In this document: one piece after another, positions 1-11,571 of the stretch
Layout of the letters: every line of letters starts with the position of its first letter
Position numbering within the stretch: position 1 is the stretch's first letter
Assembly (NCBI RefSeq): GCF_018294505.1
Contig: NC_057802.1
Location: 314,082,209-314,146,208 of the forward strand
Length of the DNA: 64,000 bases
DNA from: Triticum aestivum
Lineage: Eukaryota > Streptophyta > Magnoliopsida > Poales > Poaceae
Reading direction: 5' to 3'
The notes under the pieces: model-generated
The model's database searches: none
Seen by the model: only the letters and a program-made list of their open reading frames with translations
Told to the model about the DNA's origin: nothing
Position numbers and translations under genes: made by a program

Positions 1-1753
1 CCACCTGACAGCAGGGACCCACCGGATGGGCAACTGTATTTCGCGAAAAAATGTTTCCCCCTGATTGCTGGGACCTACAGCTACATCTTCGCACACAAGG
101 AAGTGTGTCCGGGCAAAAAAAATGATTCGCCCCCGTGACTGCTGGGACCCACCAGCTACATCTTCGCACGCAAGGAAGTGCCTGACAGCCGGGACCCACC
201 TGGTCGAAGCGTACGTAGCGTTATCATTCTGGTCGCGAACGTGTACGTACATACCGGTCGTTGTAGAGGCGCGCACGTGTCATAGTAGAGGCACGCACGT
301 AGCATGTACACGTACGTACAGCGGCCAGTGTGCAAGAAAGAAAATACGGCCACGTACGTACATACGGGCAGGGTCTCGAACGCCTACTCGCGCATACGTA
401 CGGCCAGGGCTCGTGTACATGGCTGGGTCGGAACGGAGAAACAGCGTCGTCGTCGTGTTCATGGGGAGCCAACCGGCTGGGTTGGAACGGAATGCGTCGT
501 CGTGTTCATCGGGAGGGCTTGGACGGAACAGCCGATGGAAACGAGGCCTGGCGTACCGCAGAACAGAGGAAACGTCCTTGTGTTCGACCGACCACGTTCG
601 AAACGGGATCCTGTTCATCGGGAGGGGTCTGGCGTACCACAAAACGGAGGAAACGGACCTCCTACGGTCGAAACGGGGGTCCTGTTGATCGGGAGGGGTG
701 TGGCGTACCGCAAAACGGAGGAAACGGACTTGTGTTGCTGCGCTACGGTCGAAACGGGGGTCCTGTTCATCGGGAGGGGTGTAGCGTACCGCAAAACGGG
801 ACTCCACGGGATATTGTTCATCTCCACCGTCGACCTCCTCCAGCCTCCACCTGCGACTGTTCATCCACGGACTCCTGTTCATCCAGCCTCCACCGCGCGC
901 TACTCCACCGGCTACTGTTCAACCAGCCCTCTCCACGGGCTCCTGTTCAACCACCCCTCCATGAGCTACTGTTCATCCTGCCCTCCACAGTCTACTGTTC
1001 ATCATGCCCTCCACGGGGTGGTCCTGTTCATCCTGCCCTCCATGGGGTCCTGTTCATCCAGCCCCAATCGGCTCGAACGATCAGGGTCCTGTTCATCCAC
1101 TCCCACCGGGAACTGTTCATCCAAACCCCCCAGCAACGCTCACTGTTCATCCAGAGGCAACGCCAGGGGGTCCTGTTCATCCACCCCCACCGGGAACTGT
1201 TCATCCACCCCCCCCCGCGCAACGCTCACTATTCATCCAGAGGCAGCATCGATCGGCTTCAGTTAGCAGCAGTAGCGAAGGAATCGCTCGATCGGGTTTA
1301 GTAAACAGCCATCGATCGATCACTCGGGTTCAGTAACGCGTAGCCTGCAGTGCAATCGCTCGGGTTCAGTTAGAGCCCAATGCCTCGCTCGGGTTCAGTT
1401 AGAGCCCAACGCCTCGCACCCACGCGCGTGCGTGTACGAGAGAAACACGCATCGCTCGGCCCCGACCACCCACCGTAACCGGGAACACCCCGATATTTTC
1501 CTCGCCCTCGCTTCTACCACGGTTTTTTCCGTCATGGACGGCCCAAAGAATGTCATGCAGCCGTGTCTCCGGCCCGCCCAGAACGAAAAGCCCATTTTCT
1601 GTCATGATTTTTTGTCATAGAAGTAGGACCCCACCACATCTATGATGATACCGGGTTTTGTCACAATTATCATCATAGAAGTGTCATAAGTATGACAGAA
1701 AAGATTTTCGTTCGGCCCAAAATGTCACTGATGTGTCTTTTTTTTGTAGTGAT
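1..1753. mobile_element. CACTA (En/Spm) DNA transposon, one terminal region
   Basis: The right edge reads 'tttttttgtagtg', the inverse of the canonical CACTA terminus, and it sits exactly where the neighbouring Copia coding sequence is broken. Beside it are subterminal motifs built on 'tgtcata', and further in a GC-rich repeat-filled stretch typical of CACTA subterminal regions. The other end and the transposase lie left of the window, so orientation and autonomy cannot be judged. Expected target duplication is 3 bp (probably 'atc' at 1754-1756), but the partner copy is outside. ORFs in 65-1336 are low-complexity open frames from the repeats, not genes. Confidence 0.8.
600..1250. repeat. CACTA subterminal repeat array built on 'ctgttcatc'
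   Basis: The motif 'ctgttcatc' recurs more than 15 times, first in units of about 80 bp carrying 'gggaggg' and 'gtaccgcaaaacgg' (600-800), then in shorter irregular units joined by 'ccctcca' or 'cccccaccggga'. Arrays like this in CACTA subterminal DNA serve as transposase-binding sites in the family; binding here is inference. Confidence 0.7.
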
Positions 1754-3286
1754 CCCATCTCAGATTTCATGGCCTCAAACCATTTTGCGGAATCTGGGCT
1801 CATCATTGCTTCCTCATAGTTCGTAGGTTCGTCATGGTCAAGTAACATGACTTCCAGAACAGGATTACCGTACCACTCCTACTCTGGTTGACCTACGAGG
1901 TTCGGTAGTAACTTGATCAGAAGTTTCATGATCATCATCATTAGCTTCCTCACTTACTTGTGTAGGAATCACTGGAACTGATTTCTGTGATGAAGTACTT
2001 TCCAATAAGGGAGTAGGTACTGTTACCTCATCAAGTTCTACTTTCCTCCCACTCACTTCCTTCGAGAGAAACTCCTTCTCTAGAAAGGATCCATTCTTAG
2101 CAACGAATATCTTGCCTTCGGATCTGTGATAGAAGGTGTACCCAACAGTCTCCTTTGGGTATCCTATGAAGACACATTTCTCCGATTTGGGTTCGAGCTT
2201 ATCAGGTTGAGGCTTTTTCACATAAGCATCGCAGCCCCAAACTTTAAGAAACGACAACTTGGGTTTCTTGCCAAACCACAGTTCATAAAGTGTCGTCTCA
2301 ACGGATTTAGATGGTGCCCTATTTAACGTGAATGCAGCCATCTCTAAAGCATAACCCCAAAACGACAGCGGTAAATCAGTGAGAGACATCATAGATCGCA
2401 CCATATCTAGTAAAGTACGATTATGACGTTCGGACACACCATTACGCTGTGGTGTTCCAGGTGGCGTGAGTTGCGAAACTATTCCGCATTGTTTCAAATG
2501 AAGACCAAACTCGTAACTCAAATATTCTCCTCCACGATCAAATCGTAGAAACTTTATTTTCTTGTTACGATGATTTTCCACTTCACTCTGAAATTCTTTG
2601 AACTTTTCAAATGTTTCAGACTTATGTTTCATCAAGTAGATATACCCATATCTGCTCAAATCATCGGTGAAGGTAAGAAAATAACAATACCCGCCGCGAG
2701 CATCAACACTCATCGGACCGCATACATCAGTATGTATTATTTCCAACAAGTCCGTTGCTCGCTCCATTGTTCCGGAGAACGGAGTCTTAGTCATCTTGCC
2801 CATGAGGCATGGTTCGCAAGCATCAAGTGATTCATAATCAAGTGATTCCAAAAATCCATCTGCATGGAGTTTCTTCATGCGCTTTACACCAATATGACCT
2901 AAATGGCAGTGCCACAAATAAGTTGCACTATCATTATTAAACTTATATCTTTTGGCTTCAATACTATGAACATGTGTATCACTACTATCAAGATTTAGTA
3001 AAAATAGACCACTCATCAAGGGTGCATGACCATAAAAGATATTACTCATATAAATAGAACAACCATTATTCTCTGATTTAAATGAATAACCGCCTCGCAT
3101 CAAGCAAGATCTAGATATAATGTTCATGCTCAATGCTGGCACCAAATAACAATTATTTAGGTCTAAAACTAATCCCGAAGGTAGATGTAGAGGTAGCATG
3201 CCGACGGCGATCACATCGACTTTGGAACCATTTCCCACGCGCATCGTCACCTCGTCCTTAGCTAATCTTCGCTTAATCCATAGCCC
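1754..3286 (-). pseudogene. Copia pol: GAG-pre-integrase, integrase, start of reverse transcriptase
   Basis: The open stretch 1865-3250 encodes a GAG-pre-integrase domain (HLGHIGVKRMKKLH), then the rve integrase core with 'HTDVCGPM', 'FTDDLSRYGYIYLMK' and 'TPQRNGVSERHNRTLLD', then the connecting region with 'PYELWFGKKP'-type and 'FIGYPKETVGYTF' motifs. A frameshift near 1885 and then the CACTA break reverse transcriptase just after it begins. This copy is clearly less decayed than the plus-strand copy at 29079-31380. It belonged to one gag-pol polyprotein with the gag to its right, now separated from it by a stop at 3287-3289. Confidence 0.85.
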
Positions 3287-4224
3287 CTATTTCGAGTTGC
3301 AAATATTAGCAACAGAACCAGTATCAAATACCCAGGGGCTACTACGAGCATTAGTGAGGTACACATCAATAACATGTATATCAAATATACCTTTCACTTT
3401 GCCATCCTTCTTCTCCGCCAAATACTTGGGGCAGTTCCGCTTCCAGTGACCATTCCCTTTGCAGTAGAAGCACTCAATCTCAGGCTTAGGTCCAGACTTG
3501 GGCTTCTTTACTTGAGCAGCAACTTGCTTGTTGTTCTTCTTGAAGTTCCCCTTCTTCCCTTTACCCTTTTTCTTGAAACTGGTGGTCTTGTTGACCATCA
3601 ACACTTGATGCTCCTTCTTGATTTCTACCTCCGCAGCCTTTAGCATTGCGAAGAGCTCGGGAATTTCTTGTCCATCCCTTGCATATAATAGTTCATCCCG
3701 AAGCTCTTGTAGCTTGGTGGCAGTGATTGAGGAACTCTGTCAATGACACTATCATCAGGAAGATTAACTCCAAGTTGAGTCAAGTGGTTGTGGTACCCAG
3801 ACATTCTGAGTATATGTTCACTGACAGAACTATTCTCCTCCATTTTGCAGTTGTAGAACTTATTGAAGACTTCATATCTCTCAATCCAGGCATTTGTTTG
3901 AAATATTAACTTCAACTCCTGGAACATCTCATATGCTCCATGATGTTCAAAATGTCGTTGAAGTCCCGGTTCTAAGCCGTAAAGCATGGCACACTGAACT
4001 ATCGAGTAGTCATCAACTTTGCTCTGCCAGACGTTCACAACATCTGACGTTGCTCCTGCAGCGGGTTTGTCACCTAGCGGTGCTTCCAGGACGTAATTCT
4101 TCTGTGCAGCAATGAGGATAATCCTCAAGTTATGGACCCAGTCCGTGTAATTGCTACCATCATCTTTCAACTTAGCTTTCTCTAGGAACGCATTAAAATT
4201 CAACGGAACAACAGCACGGGCCAT
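3287..4224 (-). pseudogene. Copia gag and protease start
   Basis: From ATG 4224 the first frame (to 3640) encodes the UBN2-type gag core (for example 'LRIILIAAQKNYVLEAPLGD'). A frameshift near 3655 moves the reading into the frame at 3646-3287. That frame carries a basic linker, a zinc knuckle CFYCKGNGHWKRNCPKY (CX2CX4HX4C, intact) and the protease active site 'FDTGS' about 50 residues later. A stop at 3287-3289 separates it from pol. The frameshift and the stop make this copy non-coding for a full polyprotein. Gag packages element RNA in virus-like particles. Confidence 0.85.
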
Positions 4225-5439
4225 CTATATACAACAACATAGACATGCAAAATACTATCAGGTACTAAGTTTATGATAAATTAAAGTTCAATTAATCATA
4301 TTACTTAAGAACTCCCACTTAGATAGACATCCCTCTAATCATCTAAGTGATCACGTGATCCATATCAACTAAACCATGTCCGATCATCACGTGAGATGGA
4401 GTAGTTTTCAATGGTGAACATCACTATGTTGATCATATCTACTATATGCTTCATGCTCGACCTTTCGGTCTCAGTGTTCCGAGGCCATATCTGCATATGC
4501 TAGGCTTGTCAAGTTTAACCCGAGTATTCTGCATGTGCAAAACTGGCTTGCACCCGTTGTATGTGAACGTAGAGCTTATCACACGCGATCATCACATGGT
4601 GTCTCGGCACGACGAACTGTAGCAACGGTGCATACTCAGGGAGAACACTTATACCTTGAAATTTAGTGAGAGATCATCTTATAATGCTACCGTCGAACTA
4701 AGCAAAATAAGATGCATAAAGGATAAACATCACATGCAATCAATATAAGTGATACGATATGGCCATCATCATCTTGTGCCTTTGATCTCCATCTCCAAAG
4801 CACTGTCATGATCACCATCATCACCGGCTTGACACCTTGATCTCCATCGAAGCATCCTTGTCGTCTCGCCAACTATTGCTTCTACGACTATCGCTACCGC
4901 TTAGAAATAAAGTAAAGCAATTACATGGCGATTGTGTTTCATACAATAAAGCGACAACCATATGGCTCCTGCCAGTTGTCGATAACTCTGTTACAAAACA
5001 TGATCATCTCATACAATAAAATTTAGCATCATGTCTTGACCATATCACATCACAACATGCCCTGCAAAAACAAGTTTGATGTCGTCTACTTTGTTGTTGC
5101 AAGTTTTATGTGGCTGCTACGGGCTGAGCAAGAACCGTTCTTACCTACGCATCAAAACCACAACGATTTTTCGTCAAGTGTGTTGTTTTAACCTTCAACA
5201 AGGACCGAGCATAGTCACACTCGATTCAACTAAAGTTGAAGAAACTGACACCCACTAGCCACCTGTGTGCGAAGCACGTCGGTAGAACCAGTCTCGGGTA
5301 AGCGTACGCGTAATGTCAGTCTGGGCCGCTTCATCCAACAATACCGCTGAATCAAAGTACGACATGCTGGTAAGAAGTATGACTATTATCGCCCACAACT
5401 CTTTGTGTTCTACTCGTGCATATAACATCTACGCATAGA

Positions 5440-5456
5440 CCTGGCTCGGATGCCAC
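5440..5456 (-). promoter_or_regulatory. Primer-binding site of Copia copy 1
   Basis: On the minus strand, directly after the LTR, the sequence reads 'gtggcatccgagccag'. It resembles the 'TGGTATCAGAGCC' site that pairs with initiator tRNA-Met in Copia elements. Copy 3 has nearly the same site at 60016. Confidence 0.6.
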
Positions 5457-7169
5457 TGTTGGGGAACGTAGTATTTCAAAAAAATTCCTATGCACACACA
5501 AGATCTATCATGGTGATGCATAGCAACGAGAGGGGAGAGTGTAGTCCACGTACCCTTGTAGACTGTAAGCAGAAGCTTTATGATAACGCGGTTGATGTAG
5601 TCGTACGTCTTCACGATCCGACCGATCCTAGCACCGAAAGTACGGCACCTCCGCGATCTGCACACGTTCGGCACGGTGACGTCCCATGAACTCTCGATCC
5701 AGATGAGTGTCGAGGGAGAGCTTCGCGAGCACGACGGTGATGATGAAGTTACCGACGCAGGGCTTCGCCTAAGCACTACAACGATATGACCGAGGTGGAA
5801 TCTGTGGAGGAGGGCACCGCACACGGCTAAGACAACTGACAACTTGTGTGTCTATGGGGTGCCCCCCTCCCCCGTATATAAAGGAGTGGAGGAGGGGGAG
5901 GGCCGGCCCTCTATGGCGCACCCTGGGAGGAGTCCTACTCCCACCGGGAGTAGGATTCCCCCCTTTCCCTAGTTGGAGTAGGAGAGAAGGAAGGAGGAGA
6001 GAGGGAGAAGGAAAGGGGGGCGCCGCCCCCCTTCCCTAGTCCAATTCGGACACAAGGGGGAGGGGCGCGCGGCCTGCCCTGGCCGCCCCTGTCTCTCTCC
6101 ACTAAAGCCCATTAGGGCCCATATACTCCCCGGGGGGTTCCGGTAAGCCCCCGGTACTCCGGTAAATGCCCGAACTCACCCGGAACCATTCCGATGTCCA
6201 AACATAGTCATCCAATATATCGATCTTTACGTCTCGACCATTTCAAGACTCCTCGTCATATCCGGGACTCCGAATAACCTTCGGTACATCAAAACACATA
6301 AACTCATAATACCGATCGTCACCGAACGTTAAGCATGCGGACCCTACGGGTTCGAGAACTATGTAGACATGACCGAGACTCATCTCCGGCCAGTAACCAA
6401 TAGCGGAAGCTAGATGATCATATTGGTTCCTACATATTCTATGAAGATCTTTATTGGTCAAACCGCACAACAACATACGTAGTTCCCTTAGTCATCGGTA
6501 TGTTACTTACCCGAGATTCGATCATCGGTATCTCAATATCTAGTTCAATATCGTTACCGGCAAGTCTCTTTACACGTTCCGTAATGCATCATCCCGCAAC
6601 TAACTCATTAGTCACAATGCTTGCAAGGCTTATAGTGATGTGCATTACCGAGAGGGCCCAGAGATACCTCTCTGATACTCGGAGTGACAAATCCTAATCT
6701 CGATCTATGCCAACTCAACAAACACCATCGGAGACACCTGTAGAGCATCTTTATAATCACCCAGTTACGTTGTGACGTTTGATAGCACACTAAGTGTTCC
6801 TCCGGTATTCGGGAGTTGCATAATCTCATAGTCATAGGAACATGTATAAGTCATGAAGGAAGCAATAGCAACATACTAAACGATCAAGTGCTAAGCTAAC
6901 GGAATGGGTCAAGTCAATCACATCATTCTCTAATGATGTGATCCCGTTAATCAAATGACAACTCATGTCTATGGCTAGGAAACTTAACCATCTTTGATTA
7001 ACGAGCTAGTCAAGTAGAGGCATACTAGGGACACTCTGTTTGTCTATGTATTCACACATGTACTAAGTTTCCGGCTAATACAATTCTAGCATGAATAATA
7101 AACATTTATCATGATATAAGGAAATATAAATAACAACTTTATTATTGCCTCTAGGGCATATTTCCTTCA
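5457..7169 (-). repeat. 5' LTR of Copia copy 1
   Basis: On the plus strand it runs from 'tgttggggaacgtag' to 'agggcatatttccttca', so the minus-strand LTR starts TGAAGG and ends CCCCAACA (1713 bp). It matches the LTRs at 24877, 31734 and 58287. Short ORFs inside it recur in every copy and are not genes. Confidence 0.9.
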
Positions 7170-7595
7170 ACTCATGTTCAAGTTGCTTGAAATTCATGAT
7201 CTGGGTTCTAAGGGAAATAATTTTTGTGGGCGGAAAATACTTAGTGATAAAAGCATCTTTGCACTTATTCCAAGAATCGATACTATTGCGAGGCAAAGAA
7301 GAGAACCAATTTTTTGCAGAATCACGTAAAGAAAACGGAAATAATTTCATCTTCACAACATCATTGTCCACATTTTTTTCTTTTGCATATCACATAATTC
7401 CACAAAGGTATTAAGATGGGACGCGGCATCCTCACTAGGAGTACCGGAAAATTGATCTTTCATAACAAGATTCAGCAAAGCAGTATTAATACCACAAGAC
7501 TCCGCACTAGTGGCAGGAGGAGCAATCGGAGTGCCAATAAAATCATTGTTGTTGGTATTTGACAAATCACACAACTTGGTGTTCTCTTGAGTCAT
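7170..7595 (-). pseudogene. Gypsy (Athila-like) gag, N-terminal part, cut by the Copia
   Basis: From ATG 7595 the frame reads MTQENTKL, then a typical Triticeae Athila-type gag with 'FSLRDSAKNWFSSLP' and 'FITKYFPP' (retrotransposon gag domain). A frameshift in a homopolymer near 7375 breaks the frame, and the Copia LTR truncates gag at 7170. The rest of this element must lie left of the window. The leader to the right (7596-7810) contains a 9-base G run. Confidence 0.75.
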
Positions 7596-7775
7596 GATGA
7601 CTATGCAACAAGATTGCACTAACAGATCCGGCAAGAAAATGGCGAACGAAAAAGAGGGGCGAATAAAACGGCAATTTTTTGTCAAGGGGGGGGGGGAGGA
7701 AAATGAGAGGCAAATGGCAAATAATGTAAATTGCGAGGAGATGAGATTTGTGATTAGGAACCAGGTATATGTTGT

Positions 7776-7800
7776 AGATCCTCCCCGGCGACGGCGCCCG
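7776..7800 (-). promoter_or_regulatory. Primer-binding site of the Gypsy element
   Basis: On the minus strand 'gggcgccgtcgccgggga' follows the LTR end by about a dozen bases. It closely matches the TGGCGCCGTTGCCGGGG site used by Athila-type Gypsy elements. Confidence 0.6.
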
Positions 7801-7810
7801 AAATTCCTTT

Positions 7811-9391
7811 TGATGCGGCTTGAAGCTACGTCGATATTTCCCCAAAGAGGAAGGGATGATGCAGCACTACGATGGTAGGTATTTCCCTCAGTTATGAGAC
7901 CAAGGTTATCGAGCCAGCAGGAGAACCAAGCAACAGAACGTAAACATCACCTACACACAAATAACAACTACTCGCAACCTGACGTGTAAAAGGGGTTGTC
8001 AATCCCTTACGGGTAGCGGCGCCCCAAGATGGGCAAACGGACGTGAATAAAATTGTAGTAGATTGACAGATCGAACGCCAAATAAAATAAATAAGAATAA
8101 AATGCAGCAAGGTATTTTTGTACTTTTGGTTTAGTATATCTGAAAATAAAAGGCAAATAAAATAAATCGCGAAGGCAAATAATATGAGAAAGAGACCCCG
8201 GGGCCGTAGGTTTCACTAGTGGCTTTTCTCGAGAAACATAGCAAACGGTGGGTAAACAAATTACTGTTGGGCAATTGATAGAACTTCAAATAATCATGAC
8301 GATATCACGCAATGATCATTATATAGGCATCACGTCCAAGATTAGTAGACCGACTCCTGCCTGCATCTACTACTATTACTCCACACATCGACCGCTATCC
8401 AGCATGTATCTAGTGTATTAAGTTTGTGGAGAAACGGAGTAATGCAATAAGAACGATGACATGATGTAGACAAGATCTATCTATGTAGAGATAGACCCCA
8501 TCATTTTATCCTTAGTAGCAACGATACATACGTGTCGGTTCCCCTTCTGTCACTGGGATCAAACACCATAAGATCGAACTCACTACAAAGCACCTCTTCC
8601 CATTGCAAGATAAATAGATCAAGTTGGCCAAAAAAAACCTAAATATCGAAGATGAAATACGAGGCTATAAGCAATCATGCATATAAGAGATCAAAGAAAC
8701 TCAAATAACTTTCATGGATATAAAAAGATAGATCTGATCATAAACTCAAAGTTCATCCGATCCCAACAAACACACCGCAAAAAGAGTTACATCATATGGA
8801 TCTCCAAGAGACCATTGTATTGAGAATCAAATGAGAGAGAGGAAGCCATCTAGCTACTAACTACGGACCCGAAGGTCTACAAAGAACTACTCACGCATCA
8901 TCAGAGAGGCACCAATGGAAGTGGCGAACCCCTTCTTGATGGTGTCTAGATTGGATCTGGTGGTTCTGGACTCTGCGGCTGCTGGAATTGATTTTCGTCG
9001 ACTCCCCTAGGGTTTCTGGAATATTGGGTTATTTATAGAGCAAAGAGGTGGTCCGGGGGGCACCCGAGGTGGGCACAACCCACTGGGGCGCGCCTGGGCC
9101 TCCTGGCGCGCCCTAGTGGGTTGTGCTCTCCTCGGAGCACCCCCCAGGCGCAGCCTTAGCCCATTAGGTGTCTTCTGGTCCAAAAAAATCTCCGTAAAGT
9201 TTCGTTGCATTTGGACTCCGTTTGGTATTGATTTCCTGCGATGTAAAAAACATGCAAAAAACGGCAACTGGCACTTGGCACTATGTCAATAGGCTAGTAC
9301 CAAAAAATGATATAAAATGATTATAAAACATCCAAGATTGATAATATAACATCATGGAACAATCAAAAATAGATACGTTGGAGACGTATCA
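7811..9391 (-). repeat. Gypsy LTR (WHAM/Fatima-like), minus strand
   Basis: The right end is 'gatacgttggagacgtatca', i.e. a minus-strand LTR starting TGATACGTCTCC. The left end is 'tgatgcggct', next to the primer-binding site. Length is 1581 bp. It contains the GC-rich centre and the 'taggtttcactagtggctt' block seen in Triticeae WHAM-type LTRs. The exact family name needs a TREP comparison. Confidence 0.75.
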
Positions 9392-9442
9392 TTGTGCTGC
9401 ATCATCCCTTCCTCTTTGGGGAAATACCGACTTAGTTCTAGC
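9392..9442 (+). repeat. Inverted LTR-tail fragment at a chimeric junction
   Basis: About 45 bases here ('ctgcatcatcccttcctc' and on) match in inverted orientation the 3' tail of the adjacent LTR (7817-7868). The stretch ends 'agacatca', like an LTR end, then runs straight into the truncated LTR on its right. It looks like a recombination scar between two LTRs. Confidence 0.5.
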
Positions 9443-10689
9443 AGACATCAAGGCGTAGGATGAAGATGGTCTCTCTCAAACAACCCTGAAACCAAAGAAC
9501 AAAGAGTCTCTTGTGTCCCCAACACACCCAATACTATGGTAAATTGTATAGGTGCACTAATTCGGCGAAGAGTTGGTGATACAAGTGTAATATAGATGGT
9601 AGATGTAGGTTTTTGTAATCTTAAAATATAAAAACAGCAAGGTAACTAGTAATAAAAGTGATCAAAAACGGTATTGCAATGCTTGAAACAAGGCCTAGAG
9701 TTCATACTTTCACCGGTGCAAGTTTTCTCAACAATGATATCATAGTTGGATCATATAACAATCCCTCAACGTGCAACAAAGAATCACTCCAAAGTTTCTA
9801 GCGGAGAACGTAGGATGAAAACGTGCATCAACCCTTATGCATAGATTACCCCAATGTCACCTCGGGAATCTGCGAGTTGAGTACCAAAACATACATCAAG
9901 TGAATCAATAGAACATCCCATTGTCACCATAGATATCCCATCGCAAGATATACATCAAGTGTTCTCAAATCCAATACTCAATCCAACATAACGAAACCTC
10001 AAAGAGCAAGACTCAATTCATCACAAGAAGGTAGAGAGGGAAGAACACCATATGATCCATCTATAATAACAAAGCTCGTGGAACATCAAGATCGTGCCAA
10101 ATCAAGAACACGAGAGAGAGAGAGAGAGAGATATCAAACACATAGCTACTAGTACAAACCCTCAGCCCCGAGGGTGAACTACTCCCTCCTCATCATGGTG
10201 GCCGCCGGGATGATGAAGATGGCCTCCGGTGATGGTTTCCCCCTCTGGCAGGGTGCCGGAACGGGCTCCCAATTGGTTTTTCATGGCTACAGGGGCTTGC
10301 GGCAGCGGAACTTCCGATCTAGTGTTCTTTTGGAGGTTTCTATATTTATAAGAATTTTTGGCGTTGGAAACAAGTCAGGGGGGTGCCCGAGGGGCCCACA
10401 AGTCCTTGGGCGCCCCCGCTAGGGCGCGCCCCGGAGGCTTGTGGCCTCCTCGGGACTCTTCTGGCCTAGCTCCGGTGCTTCGGGGGTCTCTTGGTCCATA
10501 AAAATCACCGTAAATTTTCAGCCCATACCGAGAACTTTTATTTCTGCACAAAAAACGACACCATGGTAGTTTTGCTGAAAATAGCGCCAGTCCGGGTTAG
10601 TTCTAATAAAATCATACCAGAACCTTATAAAATTGTTGCAAACATGGCATGAATATTTCATAAATTATAGATACGTTGGAGACATATCA
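9443..10689 (-). repeat. Gypsy LTR (Fatima-like), minus strand, 3' truncated
   Basis: The right end 'gatacgttggagacatatca' gives a minus-strand LTR starting TGATATGTCTCC. It includes the GC-rich 'gggcgcgcc'-type block (about 10390-10440) and the 'aagagactctttgt' region. The expected last ~100 bases are missing, replaced by the chimeric stretch at 9392-9442. No target duplication is visible. Confidence 0.65.
10104..10131. repeat. (GA)n microsatellite inside the LTR
   Basis: A short pure GA run, 'gagagagagagagagag'. The same tract is known from related LTR copies. Confidence 0.8.
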
Positions 10690-11571
10690 GGGATGTTAGT
10701 ATCTTCCATGATAGGTGGGTTATTCTCACGATGAGTGTTTATTCACTTGTCATTCACGAGAAAGTGGCTGGTAATTGGGATGCCCAGTTCCATGATCAAA
10801 ATAAAATCAAAATATAATAATGAAACAAAACTCTCCCAGGATTGTTGTTGGTATGGACGGTACCCGTGGATTCGGCTAGCCGTAGAGTGTGTTTGTCGGT
10901 GGAGGGTGAGTAAAACCTTACCATTCTGTTTGGGAACCGCCTATAATGTGTCTAGCATGGAAGATAGTGAGGTCTCTTGGTTGTTATGTAGCATGCCTCT
11001 CAAAATTATATCAATCTCTGTTTTAAAAGCTTCGAGCTTTGGCGCCTCTGCAAATCCCTGCTTCCCTCTGTGAAGGGCCTATCTATTTACTTTTATTTTG
11101 AGTCATCATCCTCTTATTAAAGCACCAGCTGGAGAGCACTATTACCATTTTTATGCTTTGTTTTTAATTGATGTTGAGTATGAGTGTGACTGGATCTCTT
11201 TTGCCATGAATTATAATGTCTAGTCAGTGCTTGATCTTCAGGGGTTCTCTACATTTATGTTTTGTGGTCTCACAAAGGGCTAGCGAGATACCATTATATC
11301 ATATTATATCATGACTGTTTTGAAAATGTGTTGTCATCCGAGATATTTTGTTATTGCTCGCTAGTTGATTGTGCTATTGATATGAGTAAATGTGAGATCT
11401 AAGTGTTATTGTGAATATGGTTAGTTCATAATCTTTGCCGAAAACCTGAATATTGGCTAGACATATTTGCAACAACAAGATCAAACAAAGTTTGTAAAAG
11501 TTTTTCTTTGTCACTTTCAGTTTGTCAACTGAATTGCTTGGGGACAAGCAATGGGTTAAGCTTGGGGGAGT
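10690..11571 (+). mobile_element. Sabrina-like Gypsy element, 3' end of internal region
   Basis: This AT-rich stretch without a real gene ends in a polypurine tract 'agcttgggggagt' immediately before an LTR start, the layout of the 3' end of a plus-strand Sabrina-type element. It is truncated on the left by the minus-strand LTR. The short ORF at 10735-11073 shows no recognisable domain. Confidence 0.65.

Larger units (their letters stand above)
1754..7169 (-). mobile_element. Copia LTR retrotransposon, copy 1, interrupted by the CACTA
   Basis: The element is read right to left: LTR (5457-7169), primer-binding site, leader (4225-5456), gag, protease, integrase and the start of reverse transcriptase, where the CACTA cuts it at 1753/1754. 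It is the same family as the copies at 24877-33307 and 58287-60877, judged by LTR termini, leader and protein sequence. It is related to BARE/Angela but has a distinct LTR start. The reverse transcriptase end, RNase H and second LTR lie beyond the CACTA, outside the window. The leader 4225-5456 holds no gene. Confidence 0.9.

Noticed and set aside
65..1336. Several overlapping long open frames on both strands
   Set aside because: They arise from the CACTA subterminal repeats; the peptides are repeats of the same motif with no domain.
4225..5456. Possible extra gene between Copia LTR and gag
   Set aside because: Matches the leader of copies 2 and 3; short frames are not conserved between copies.
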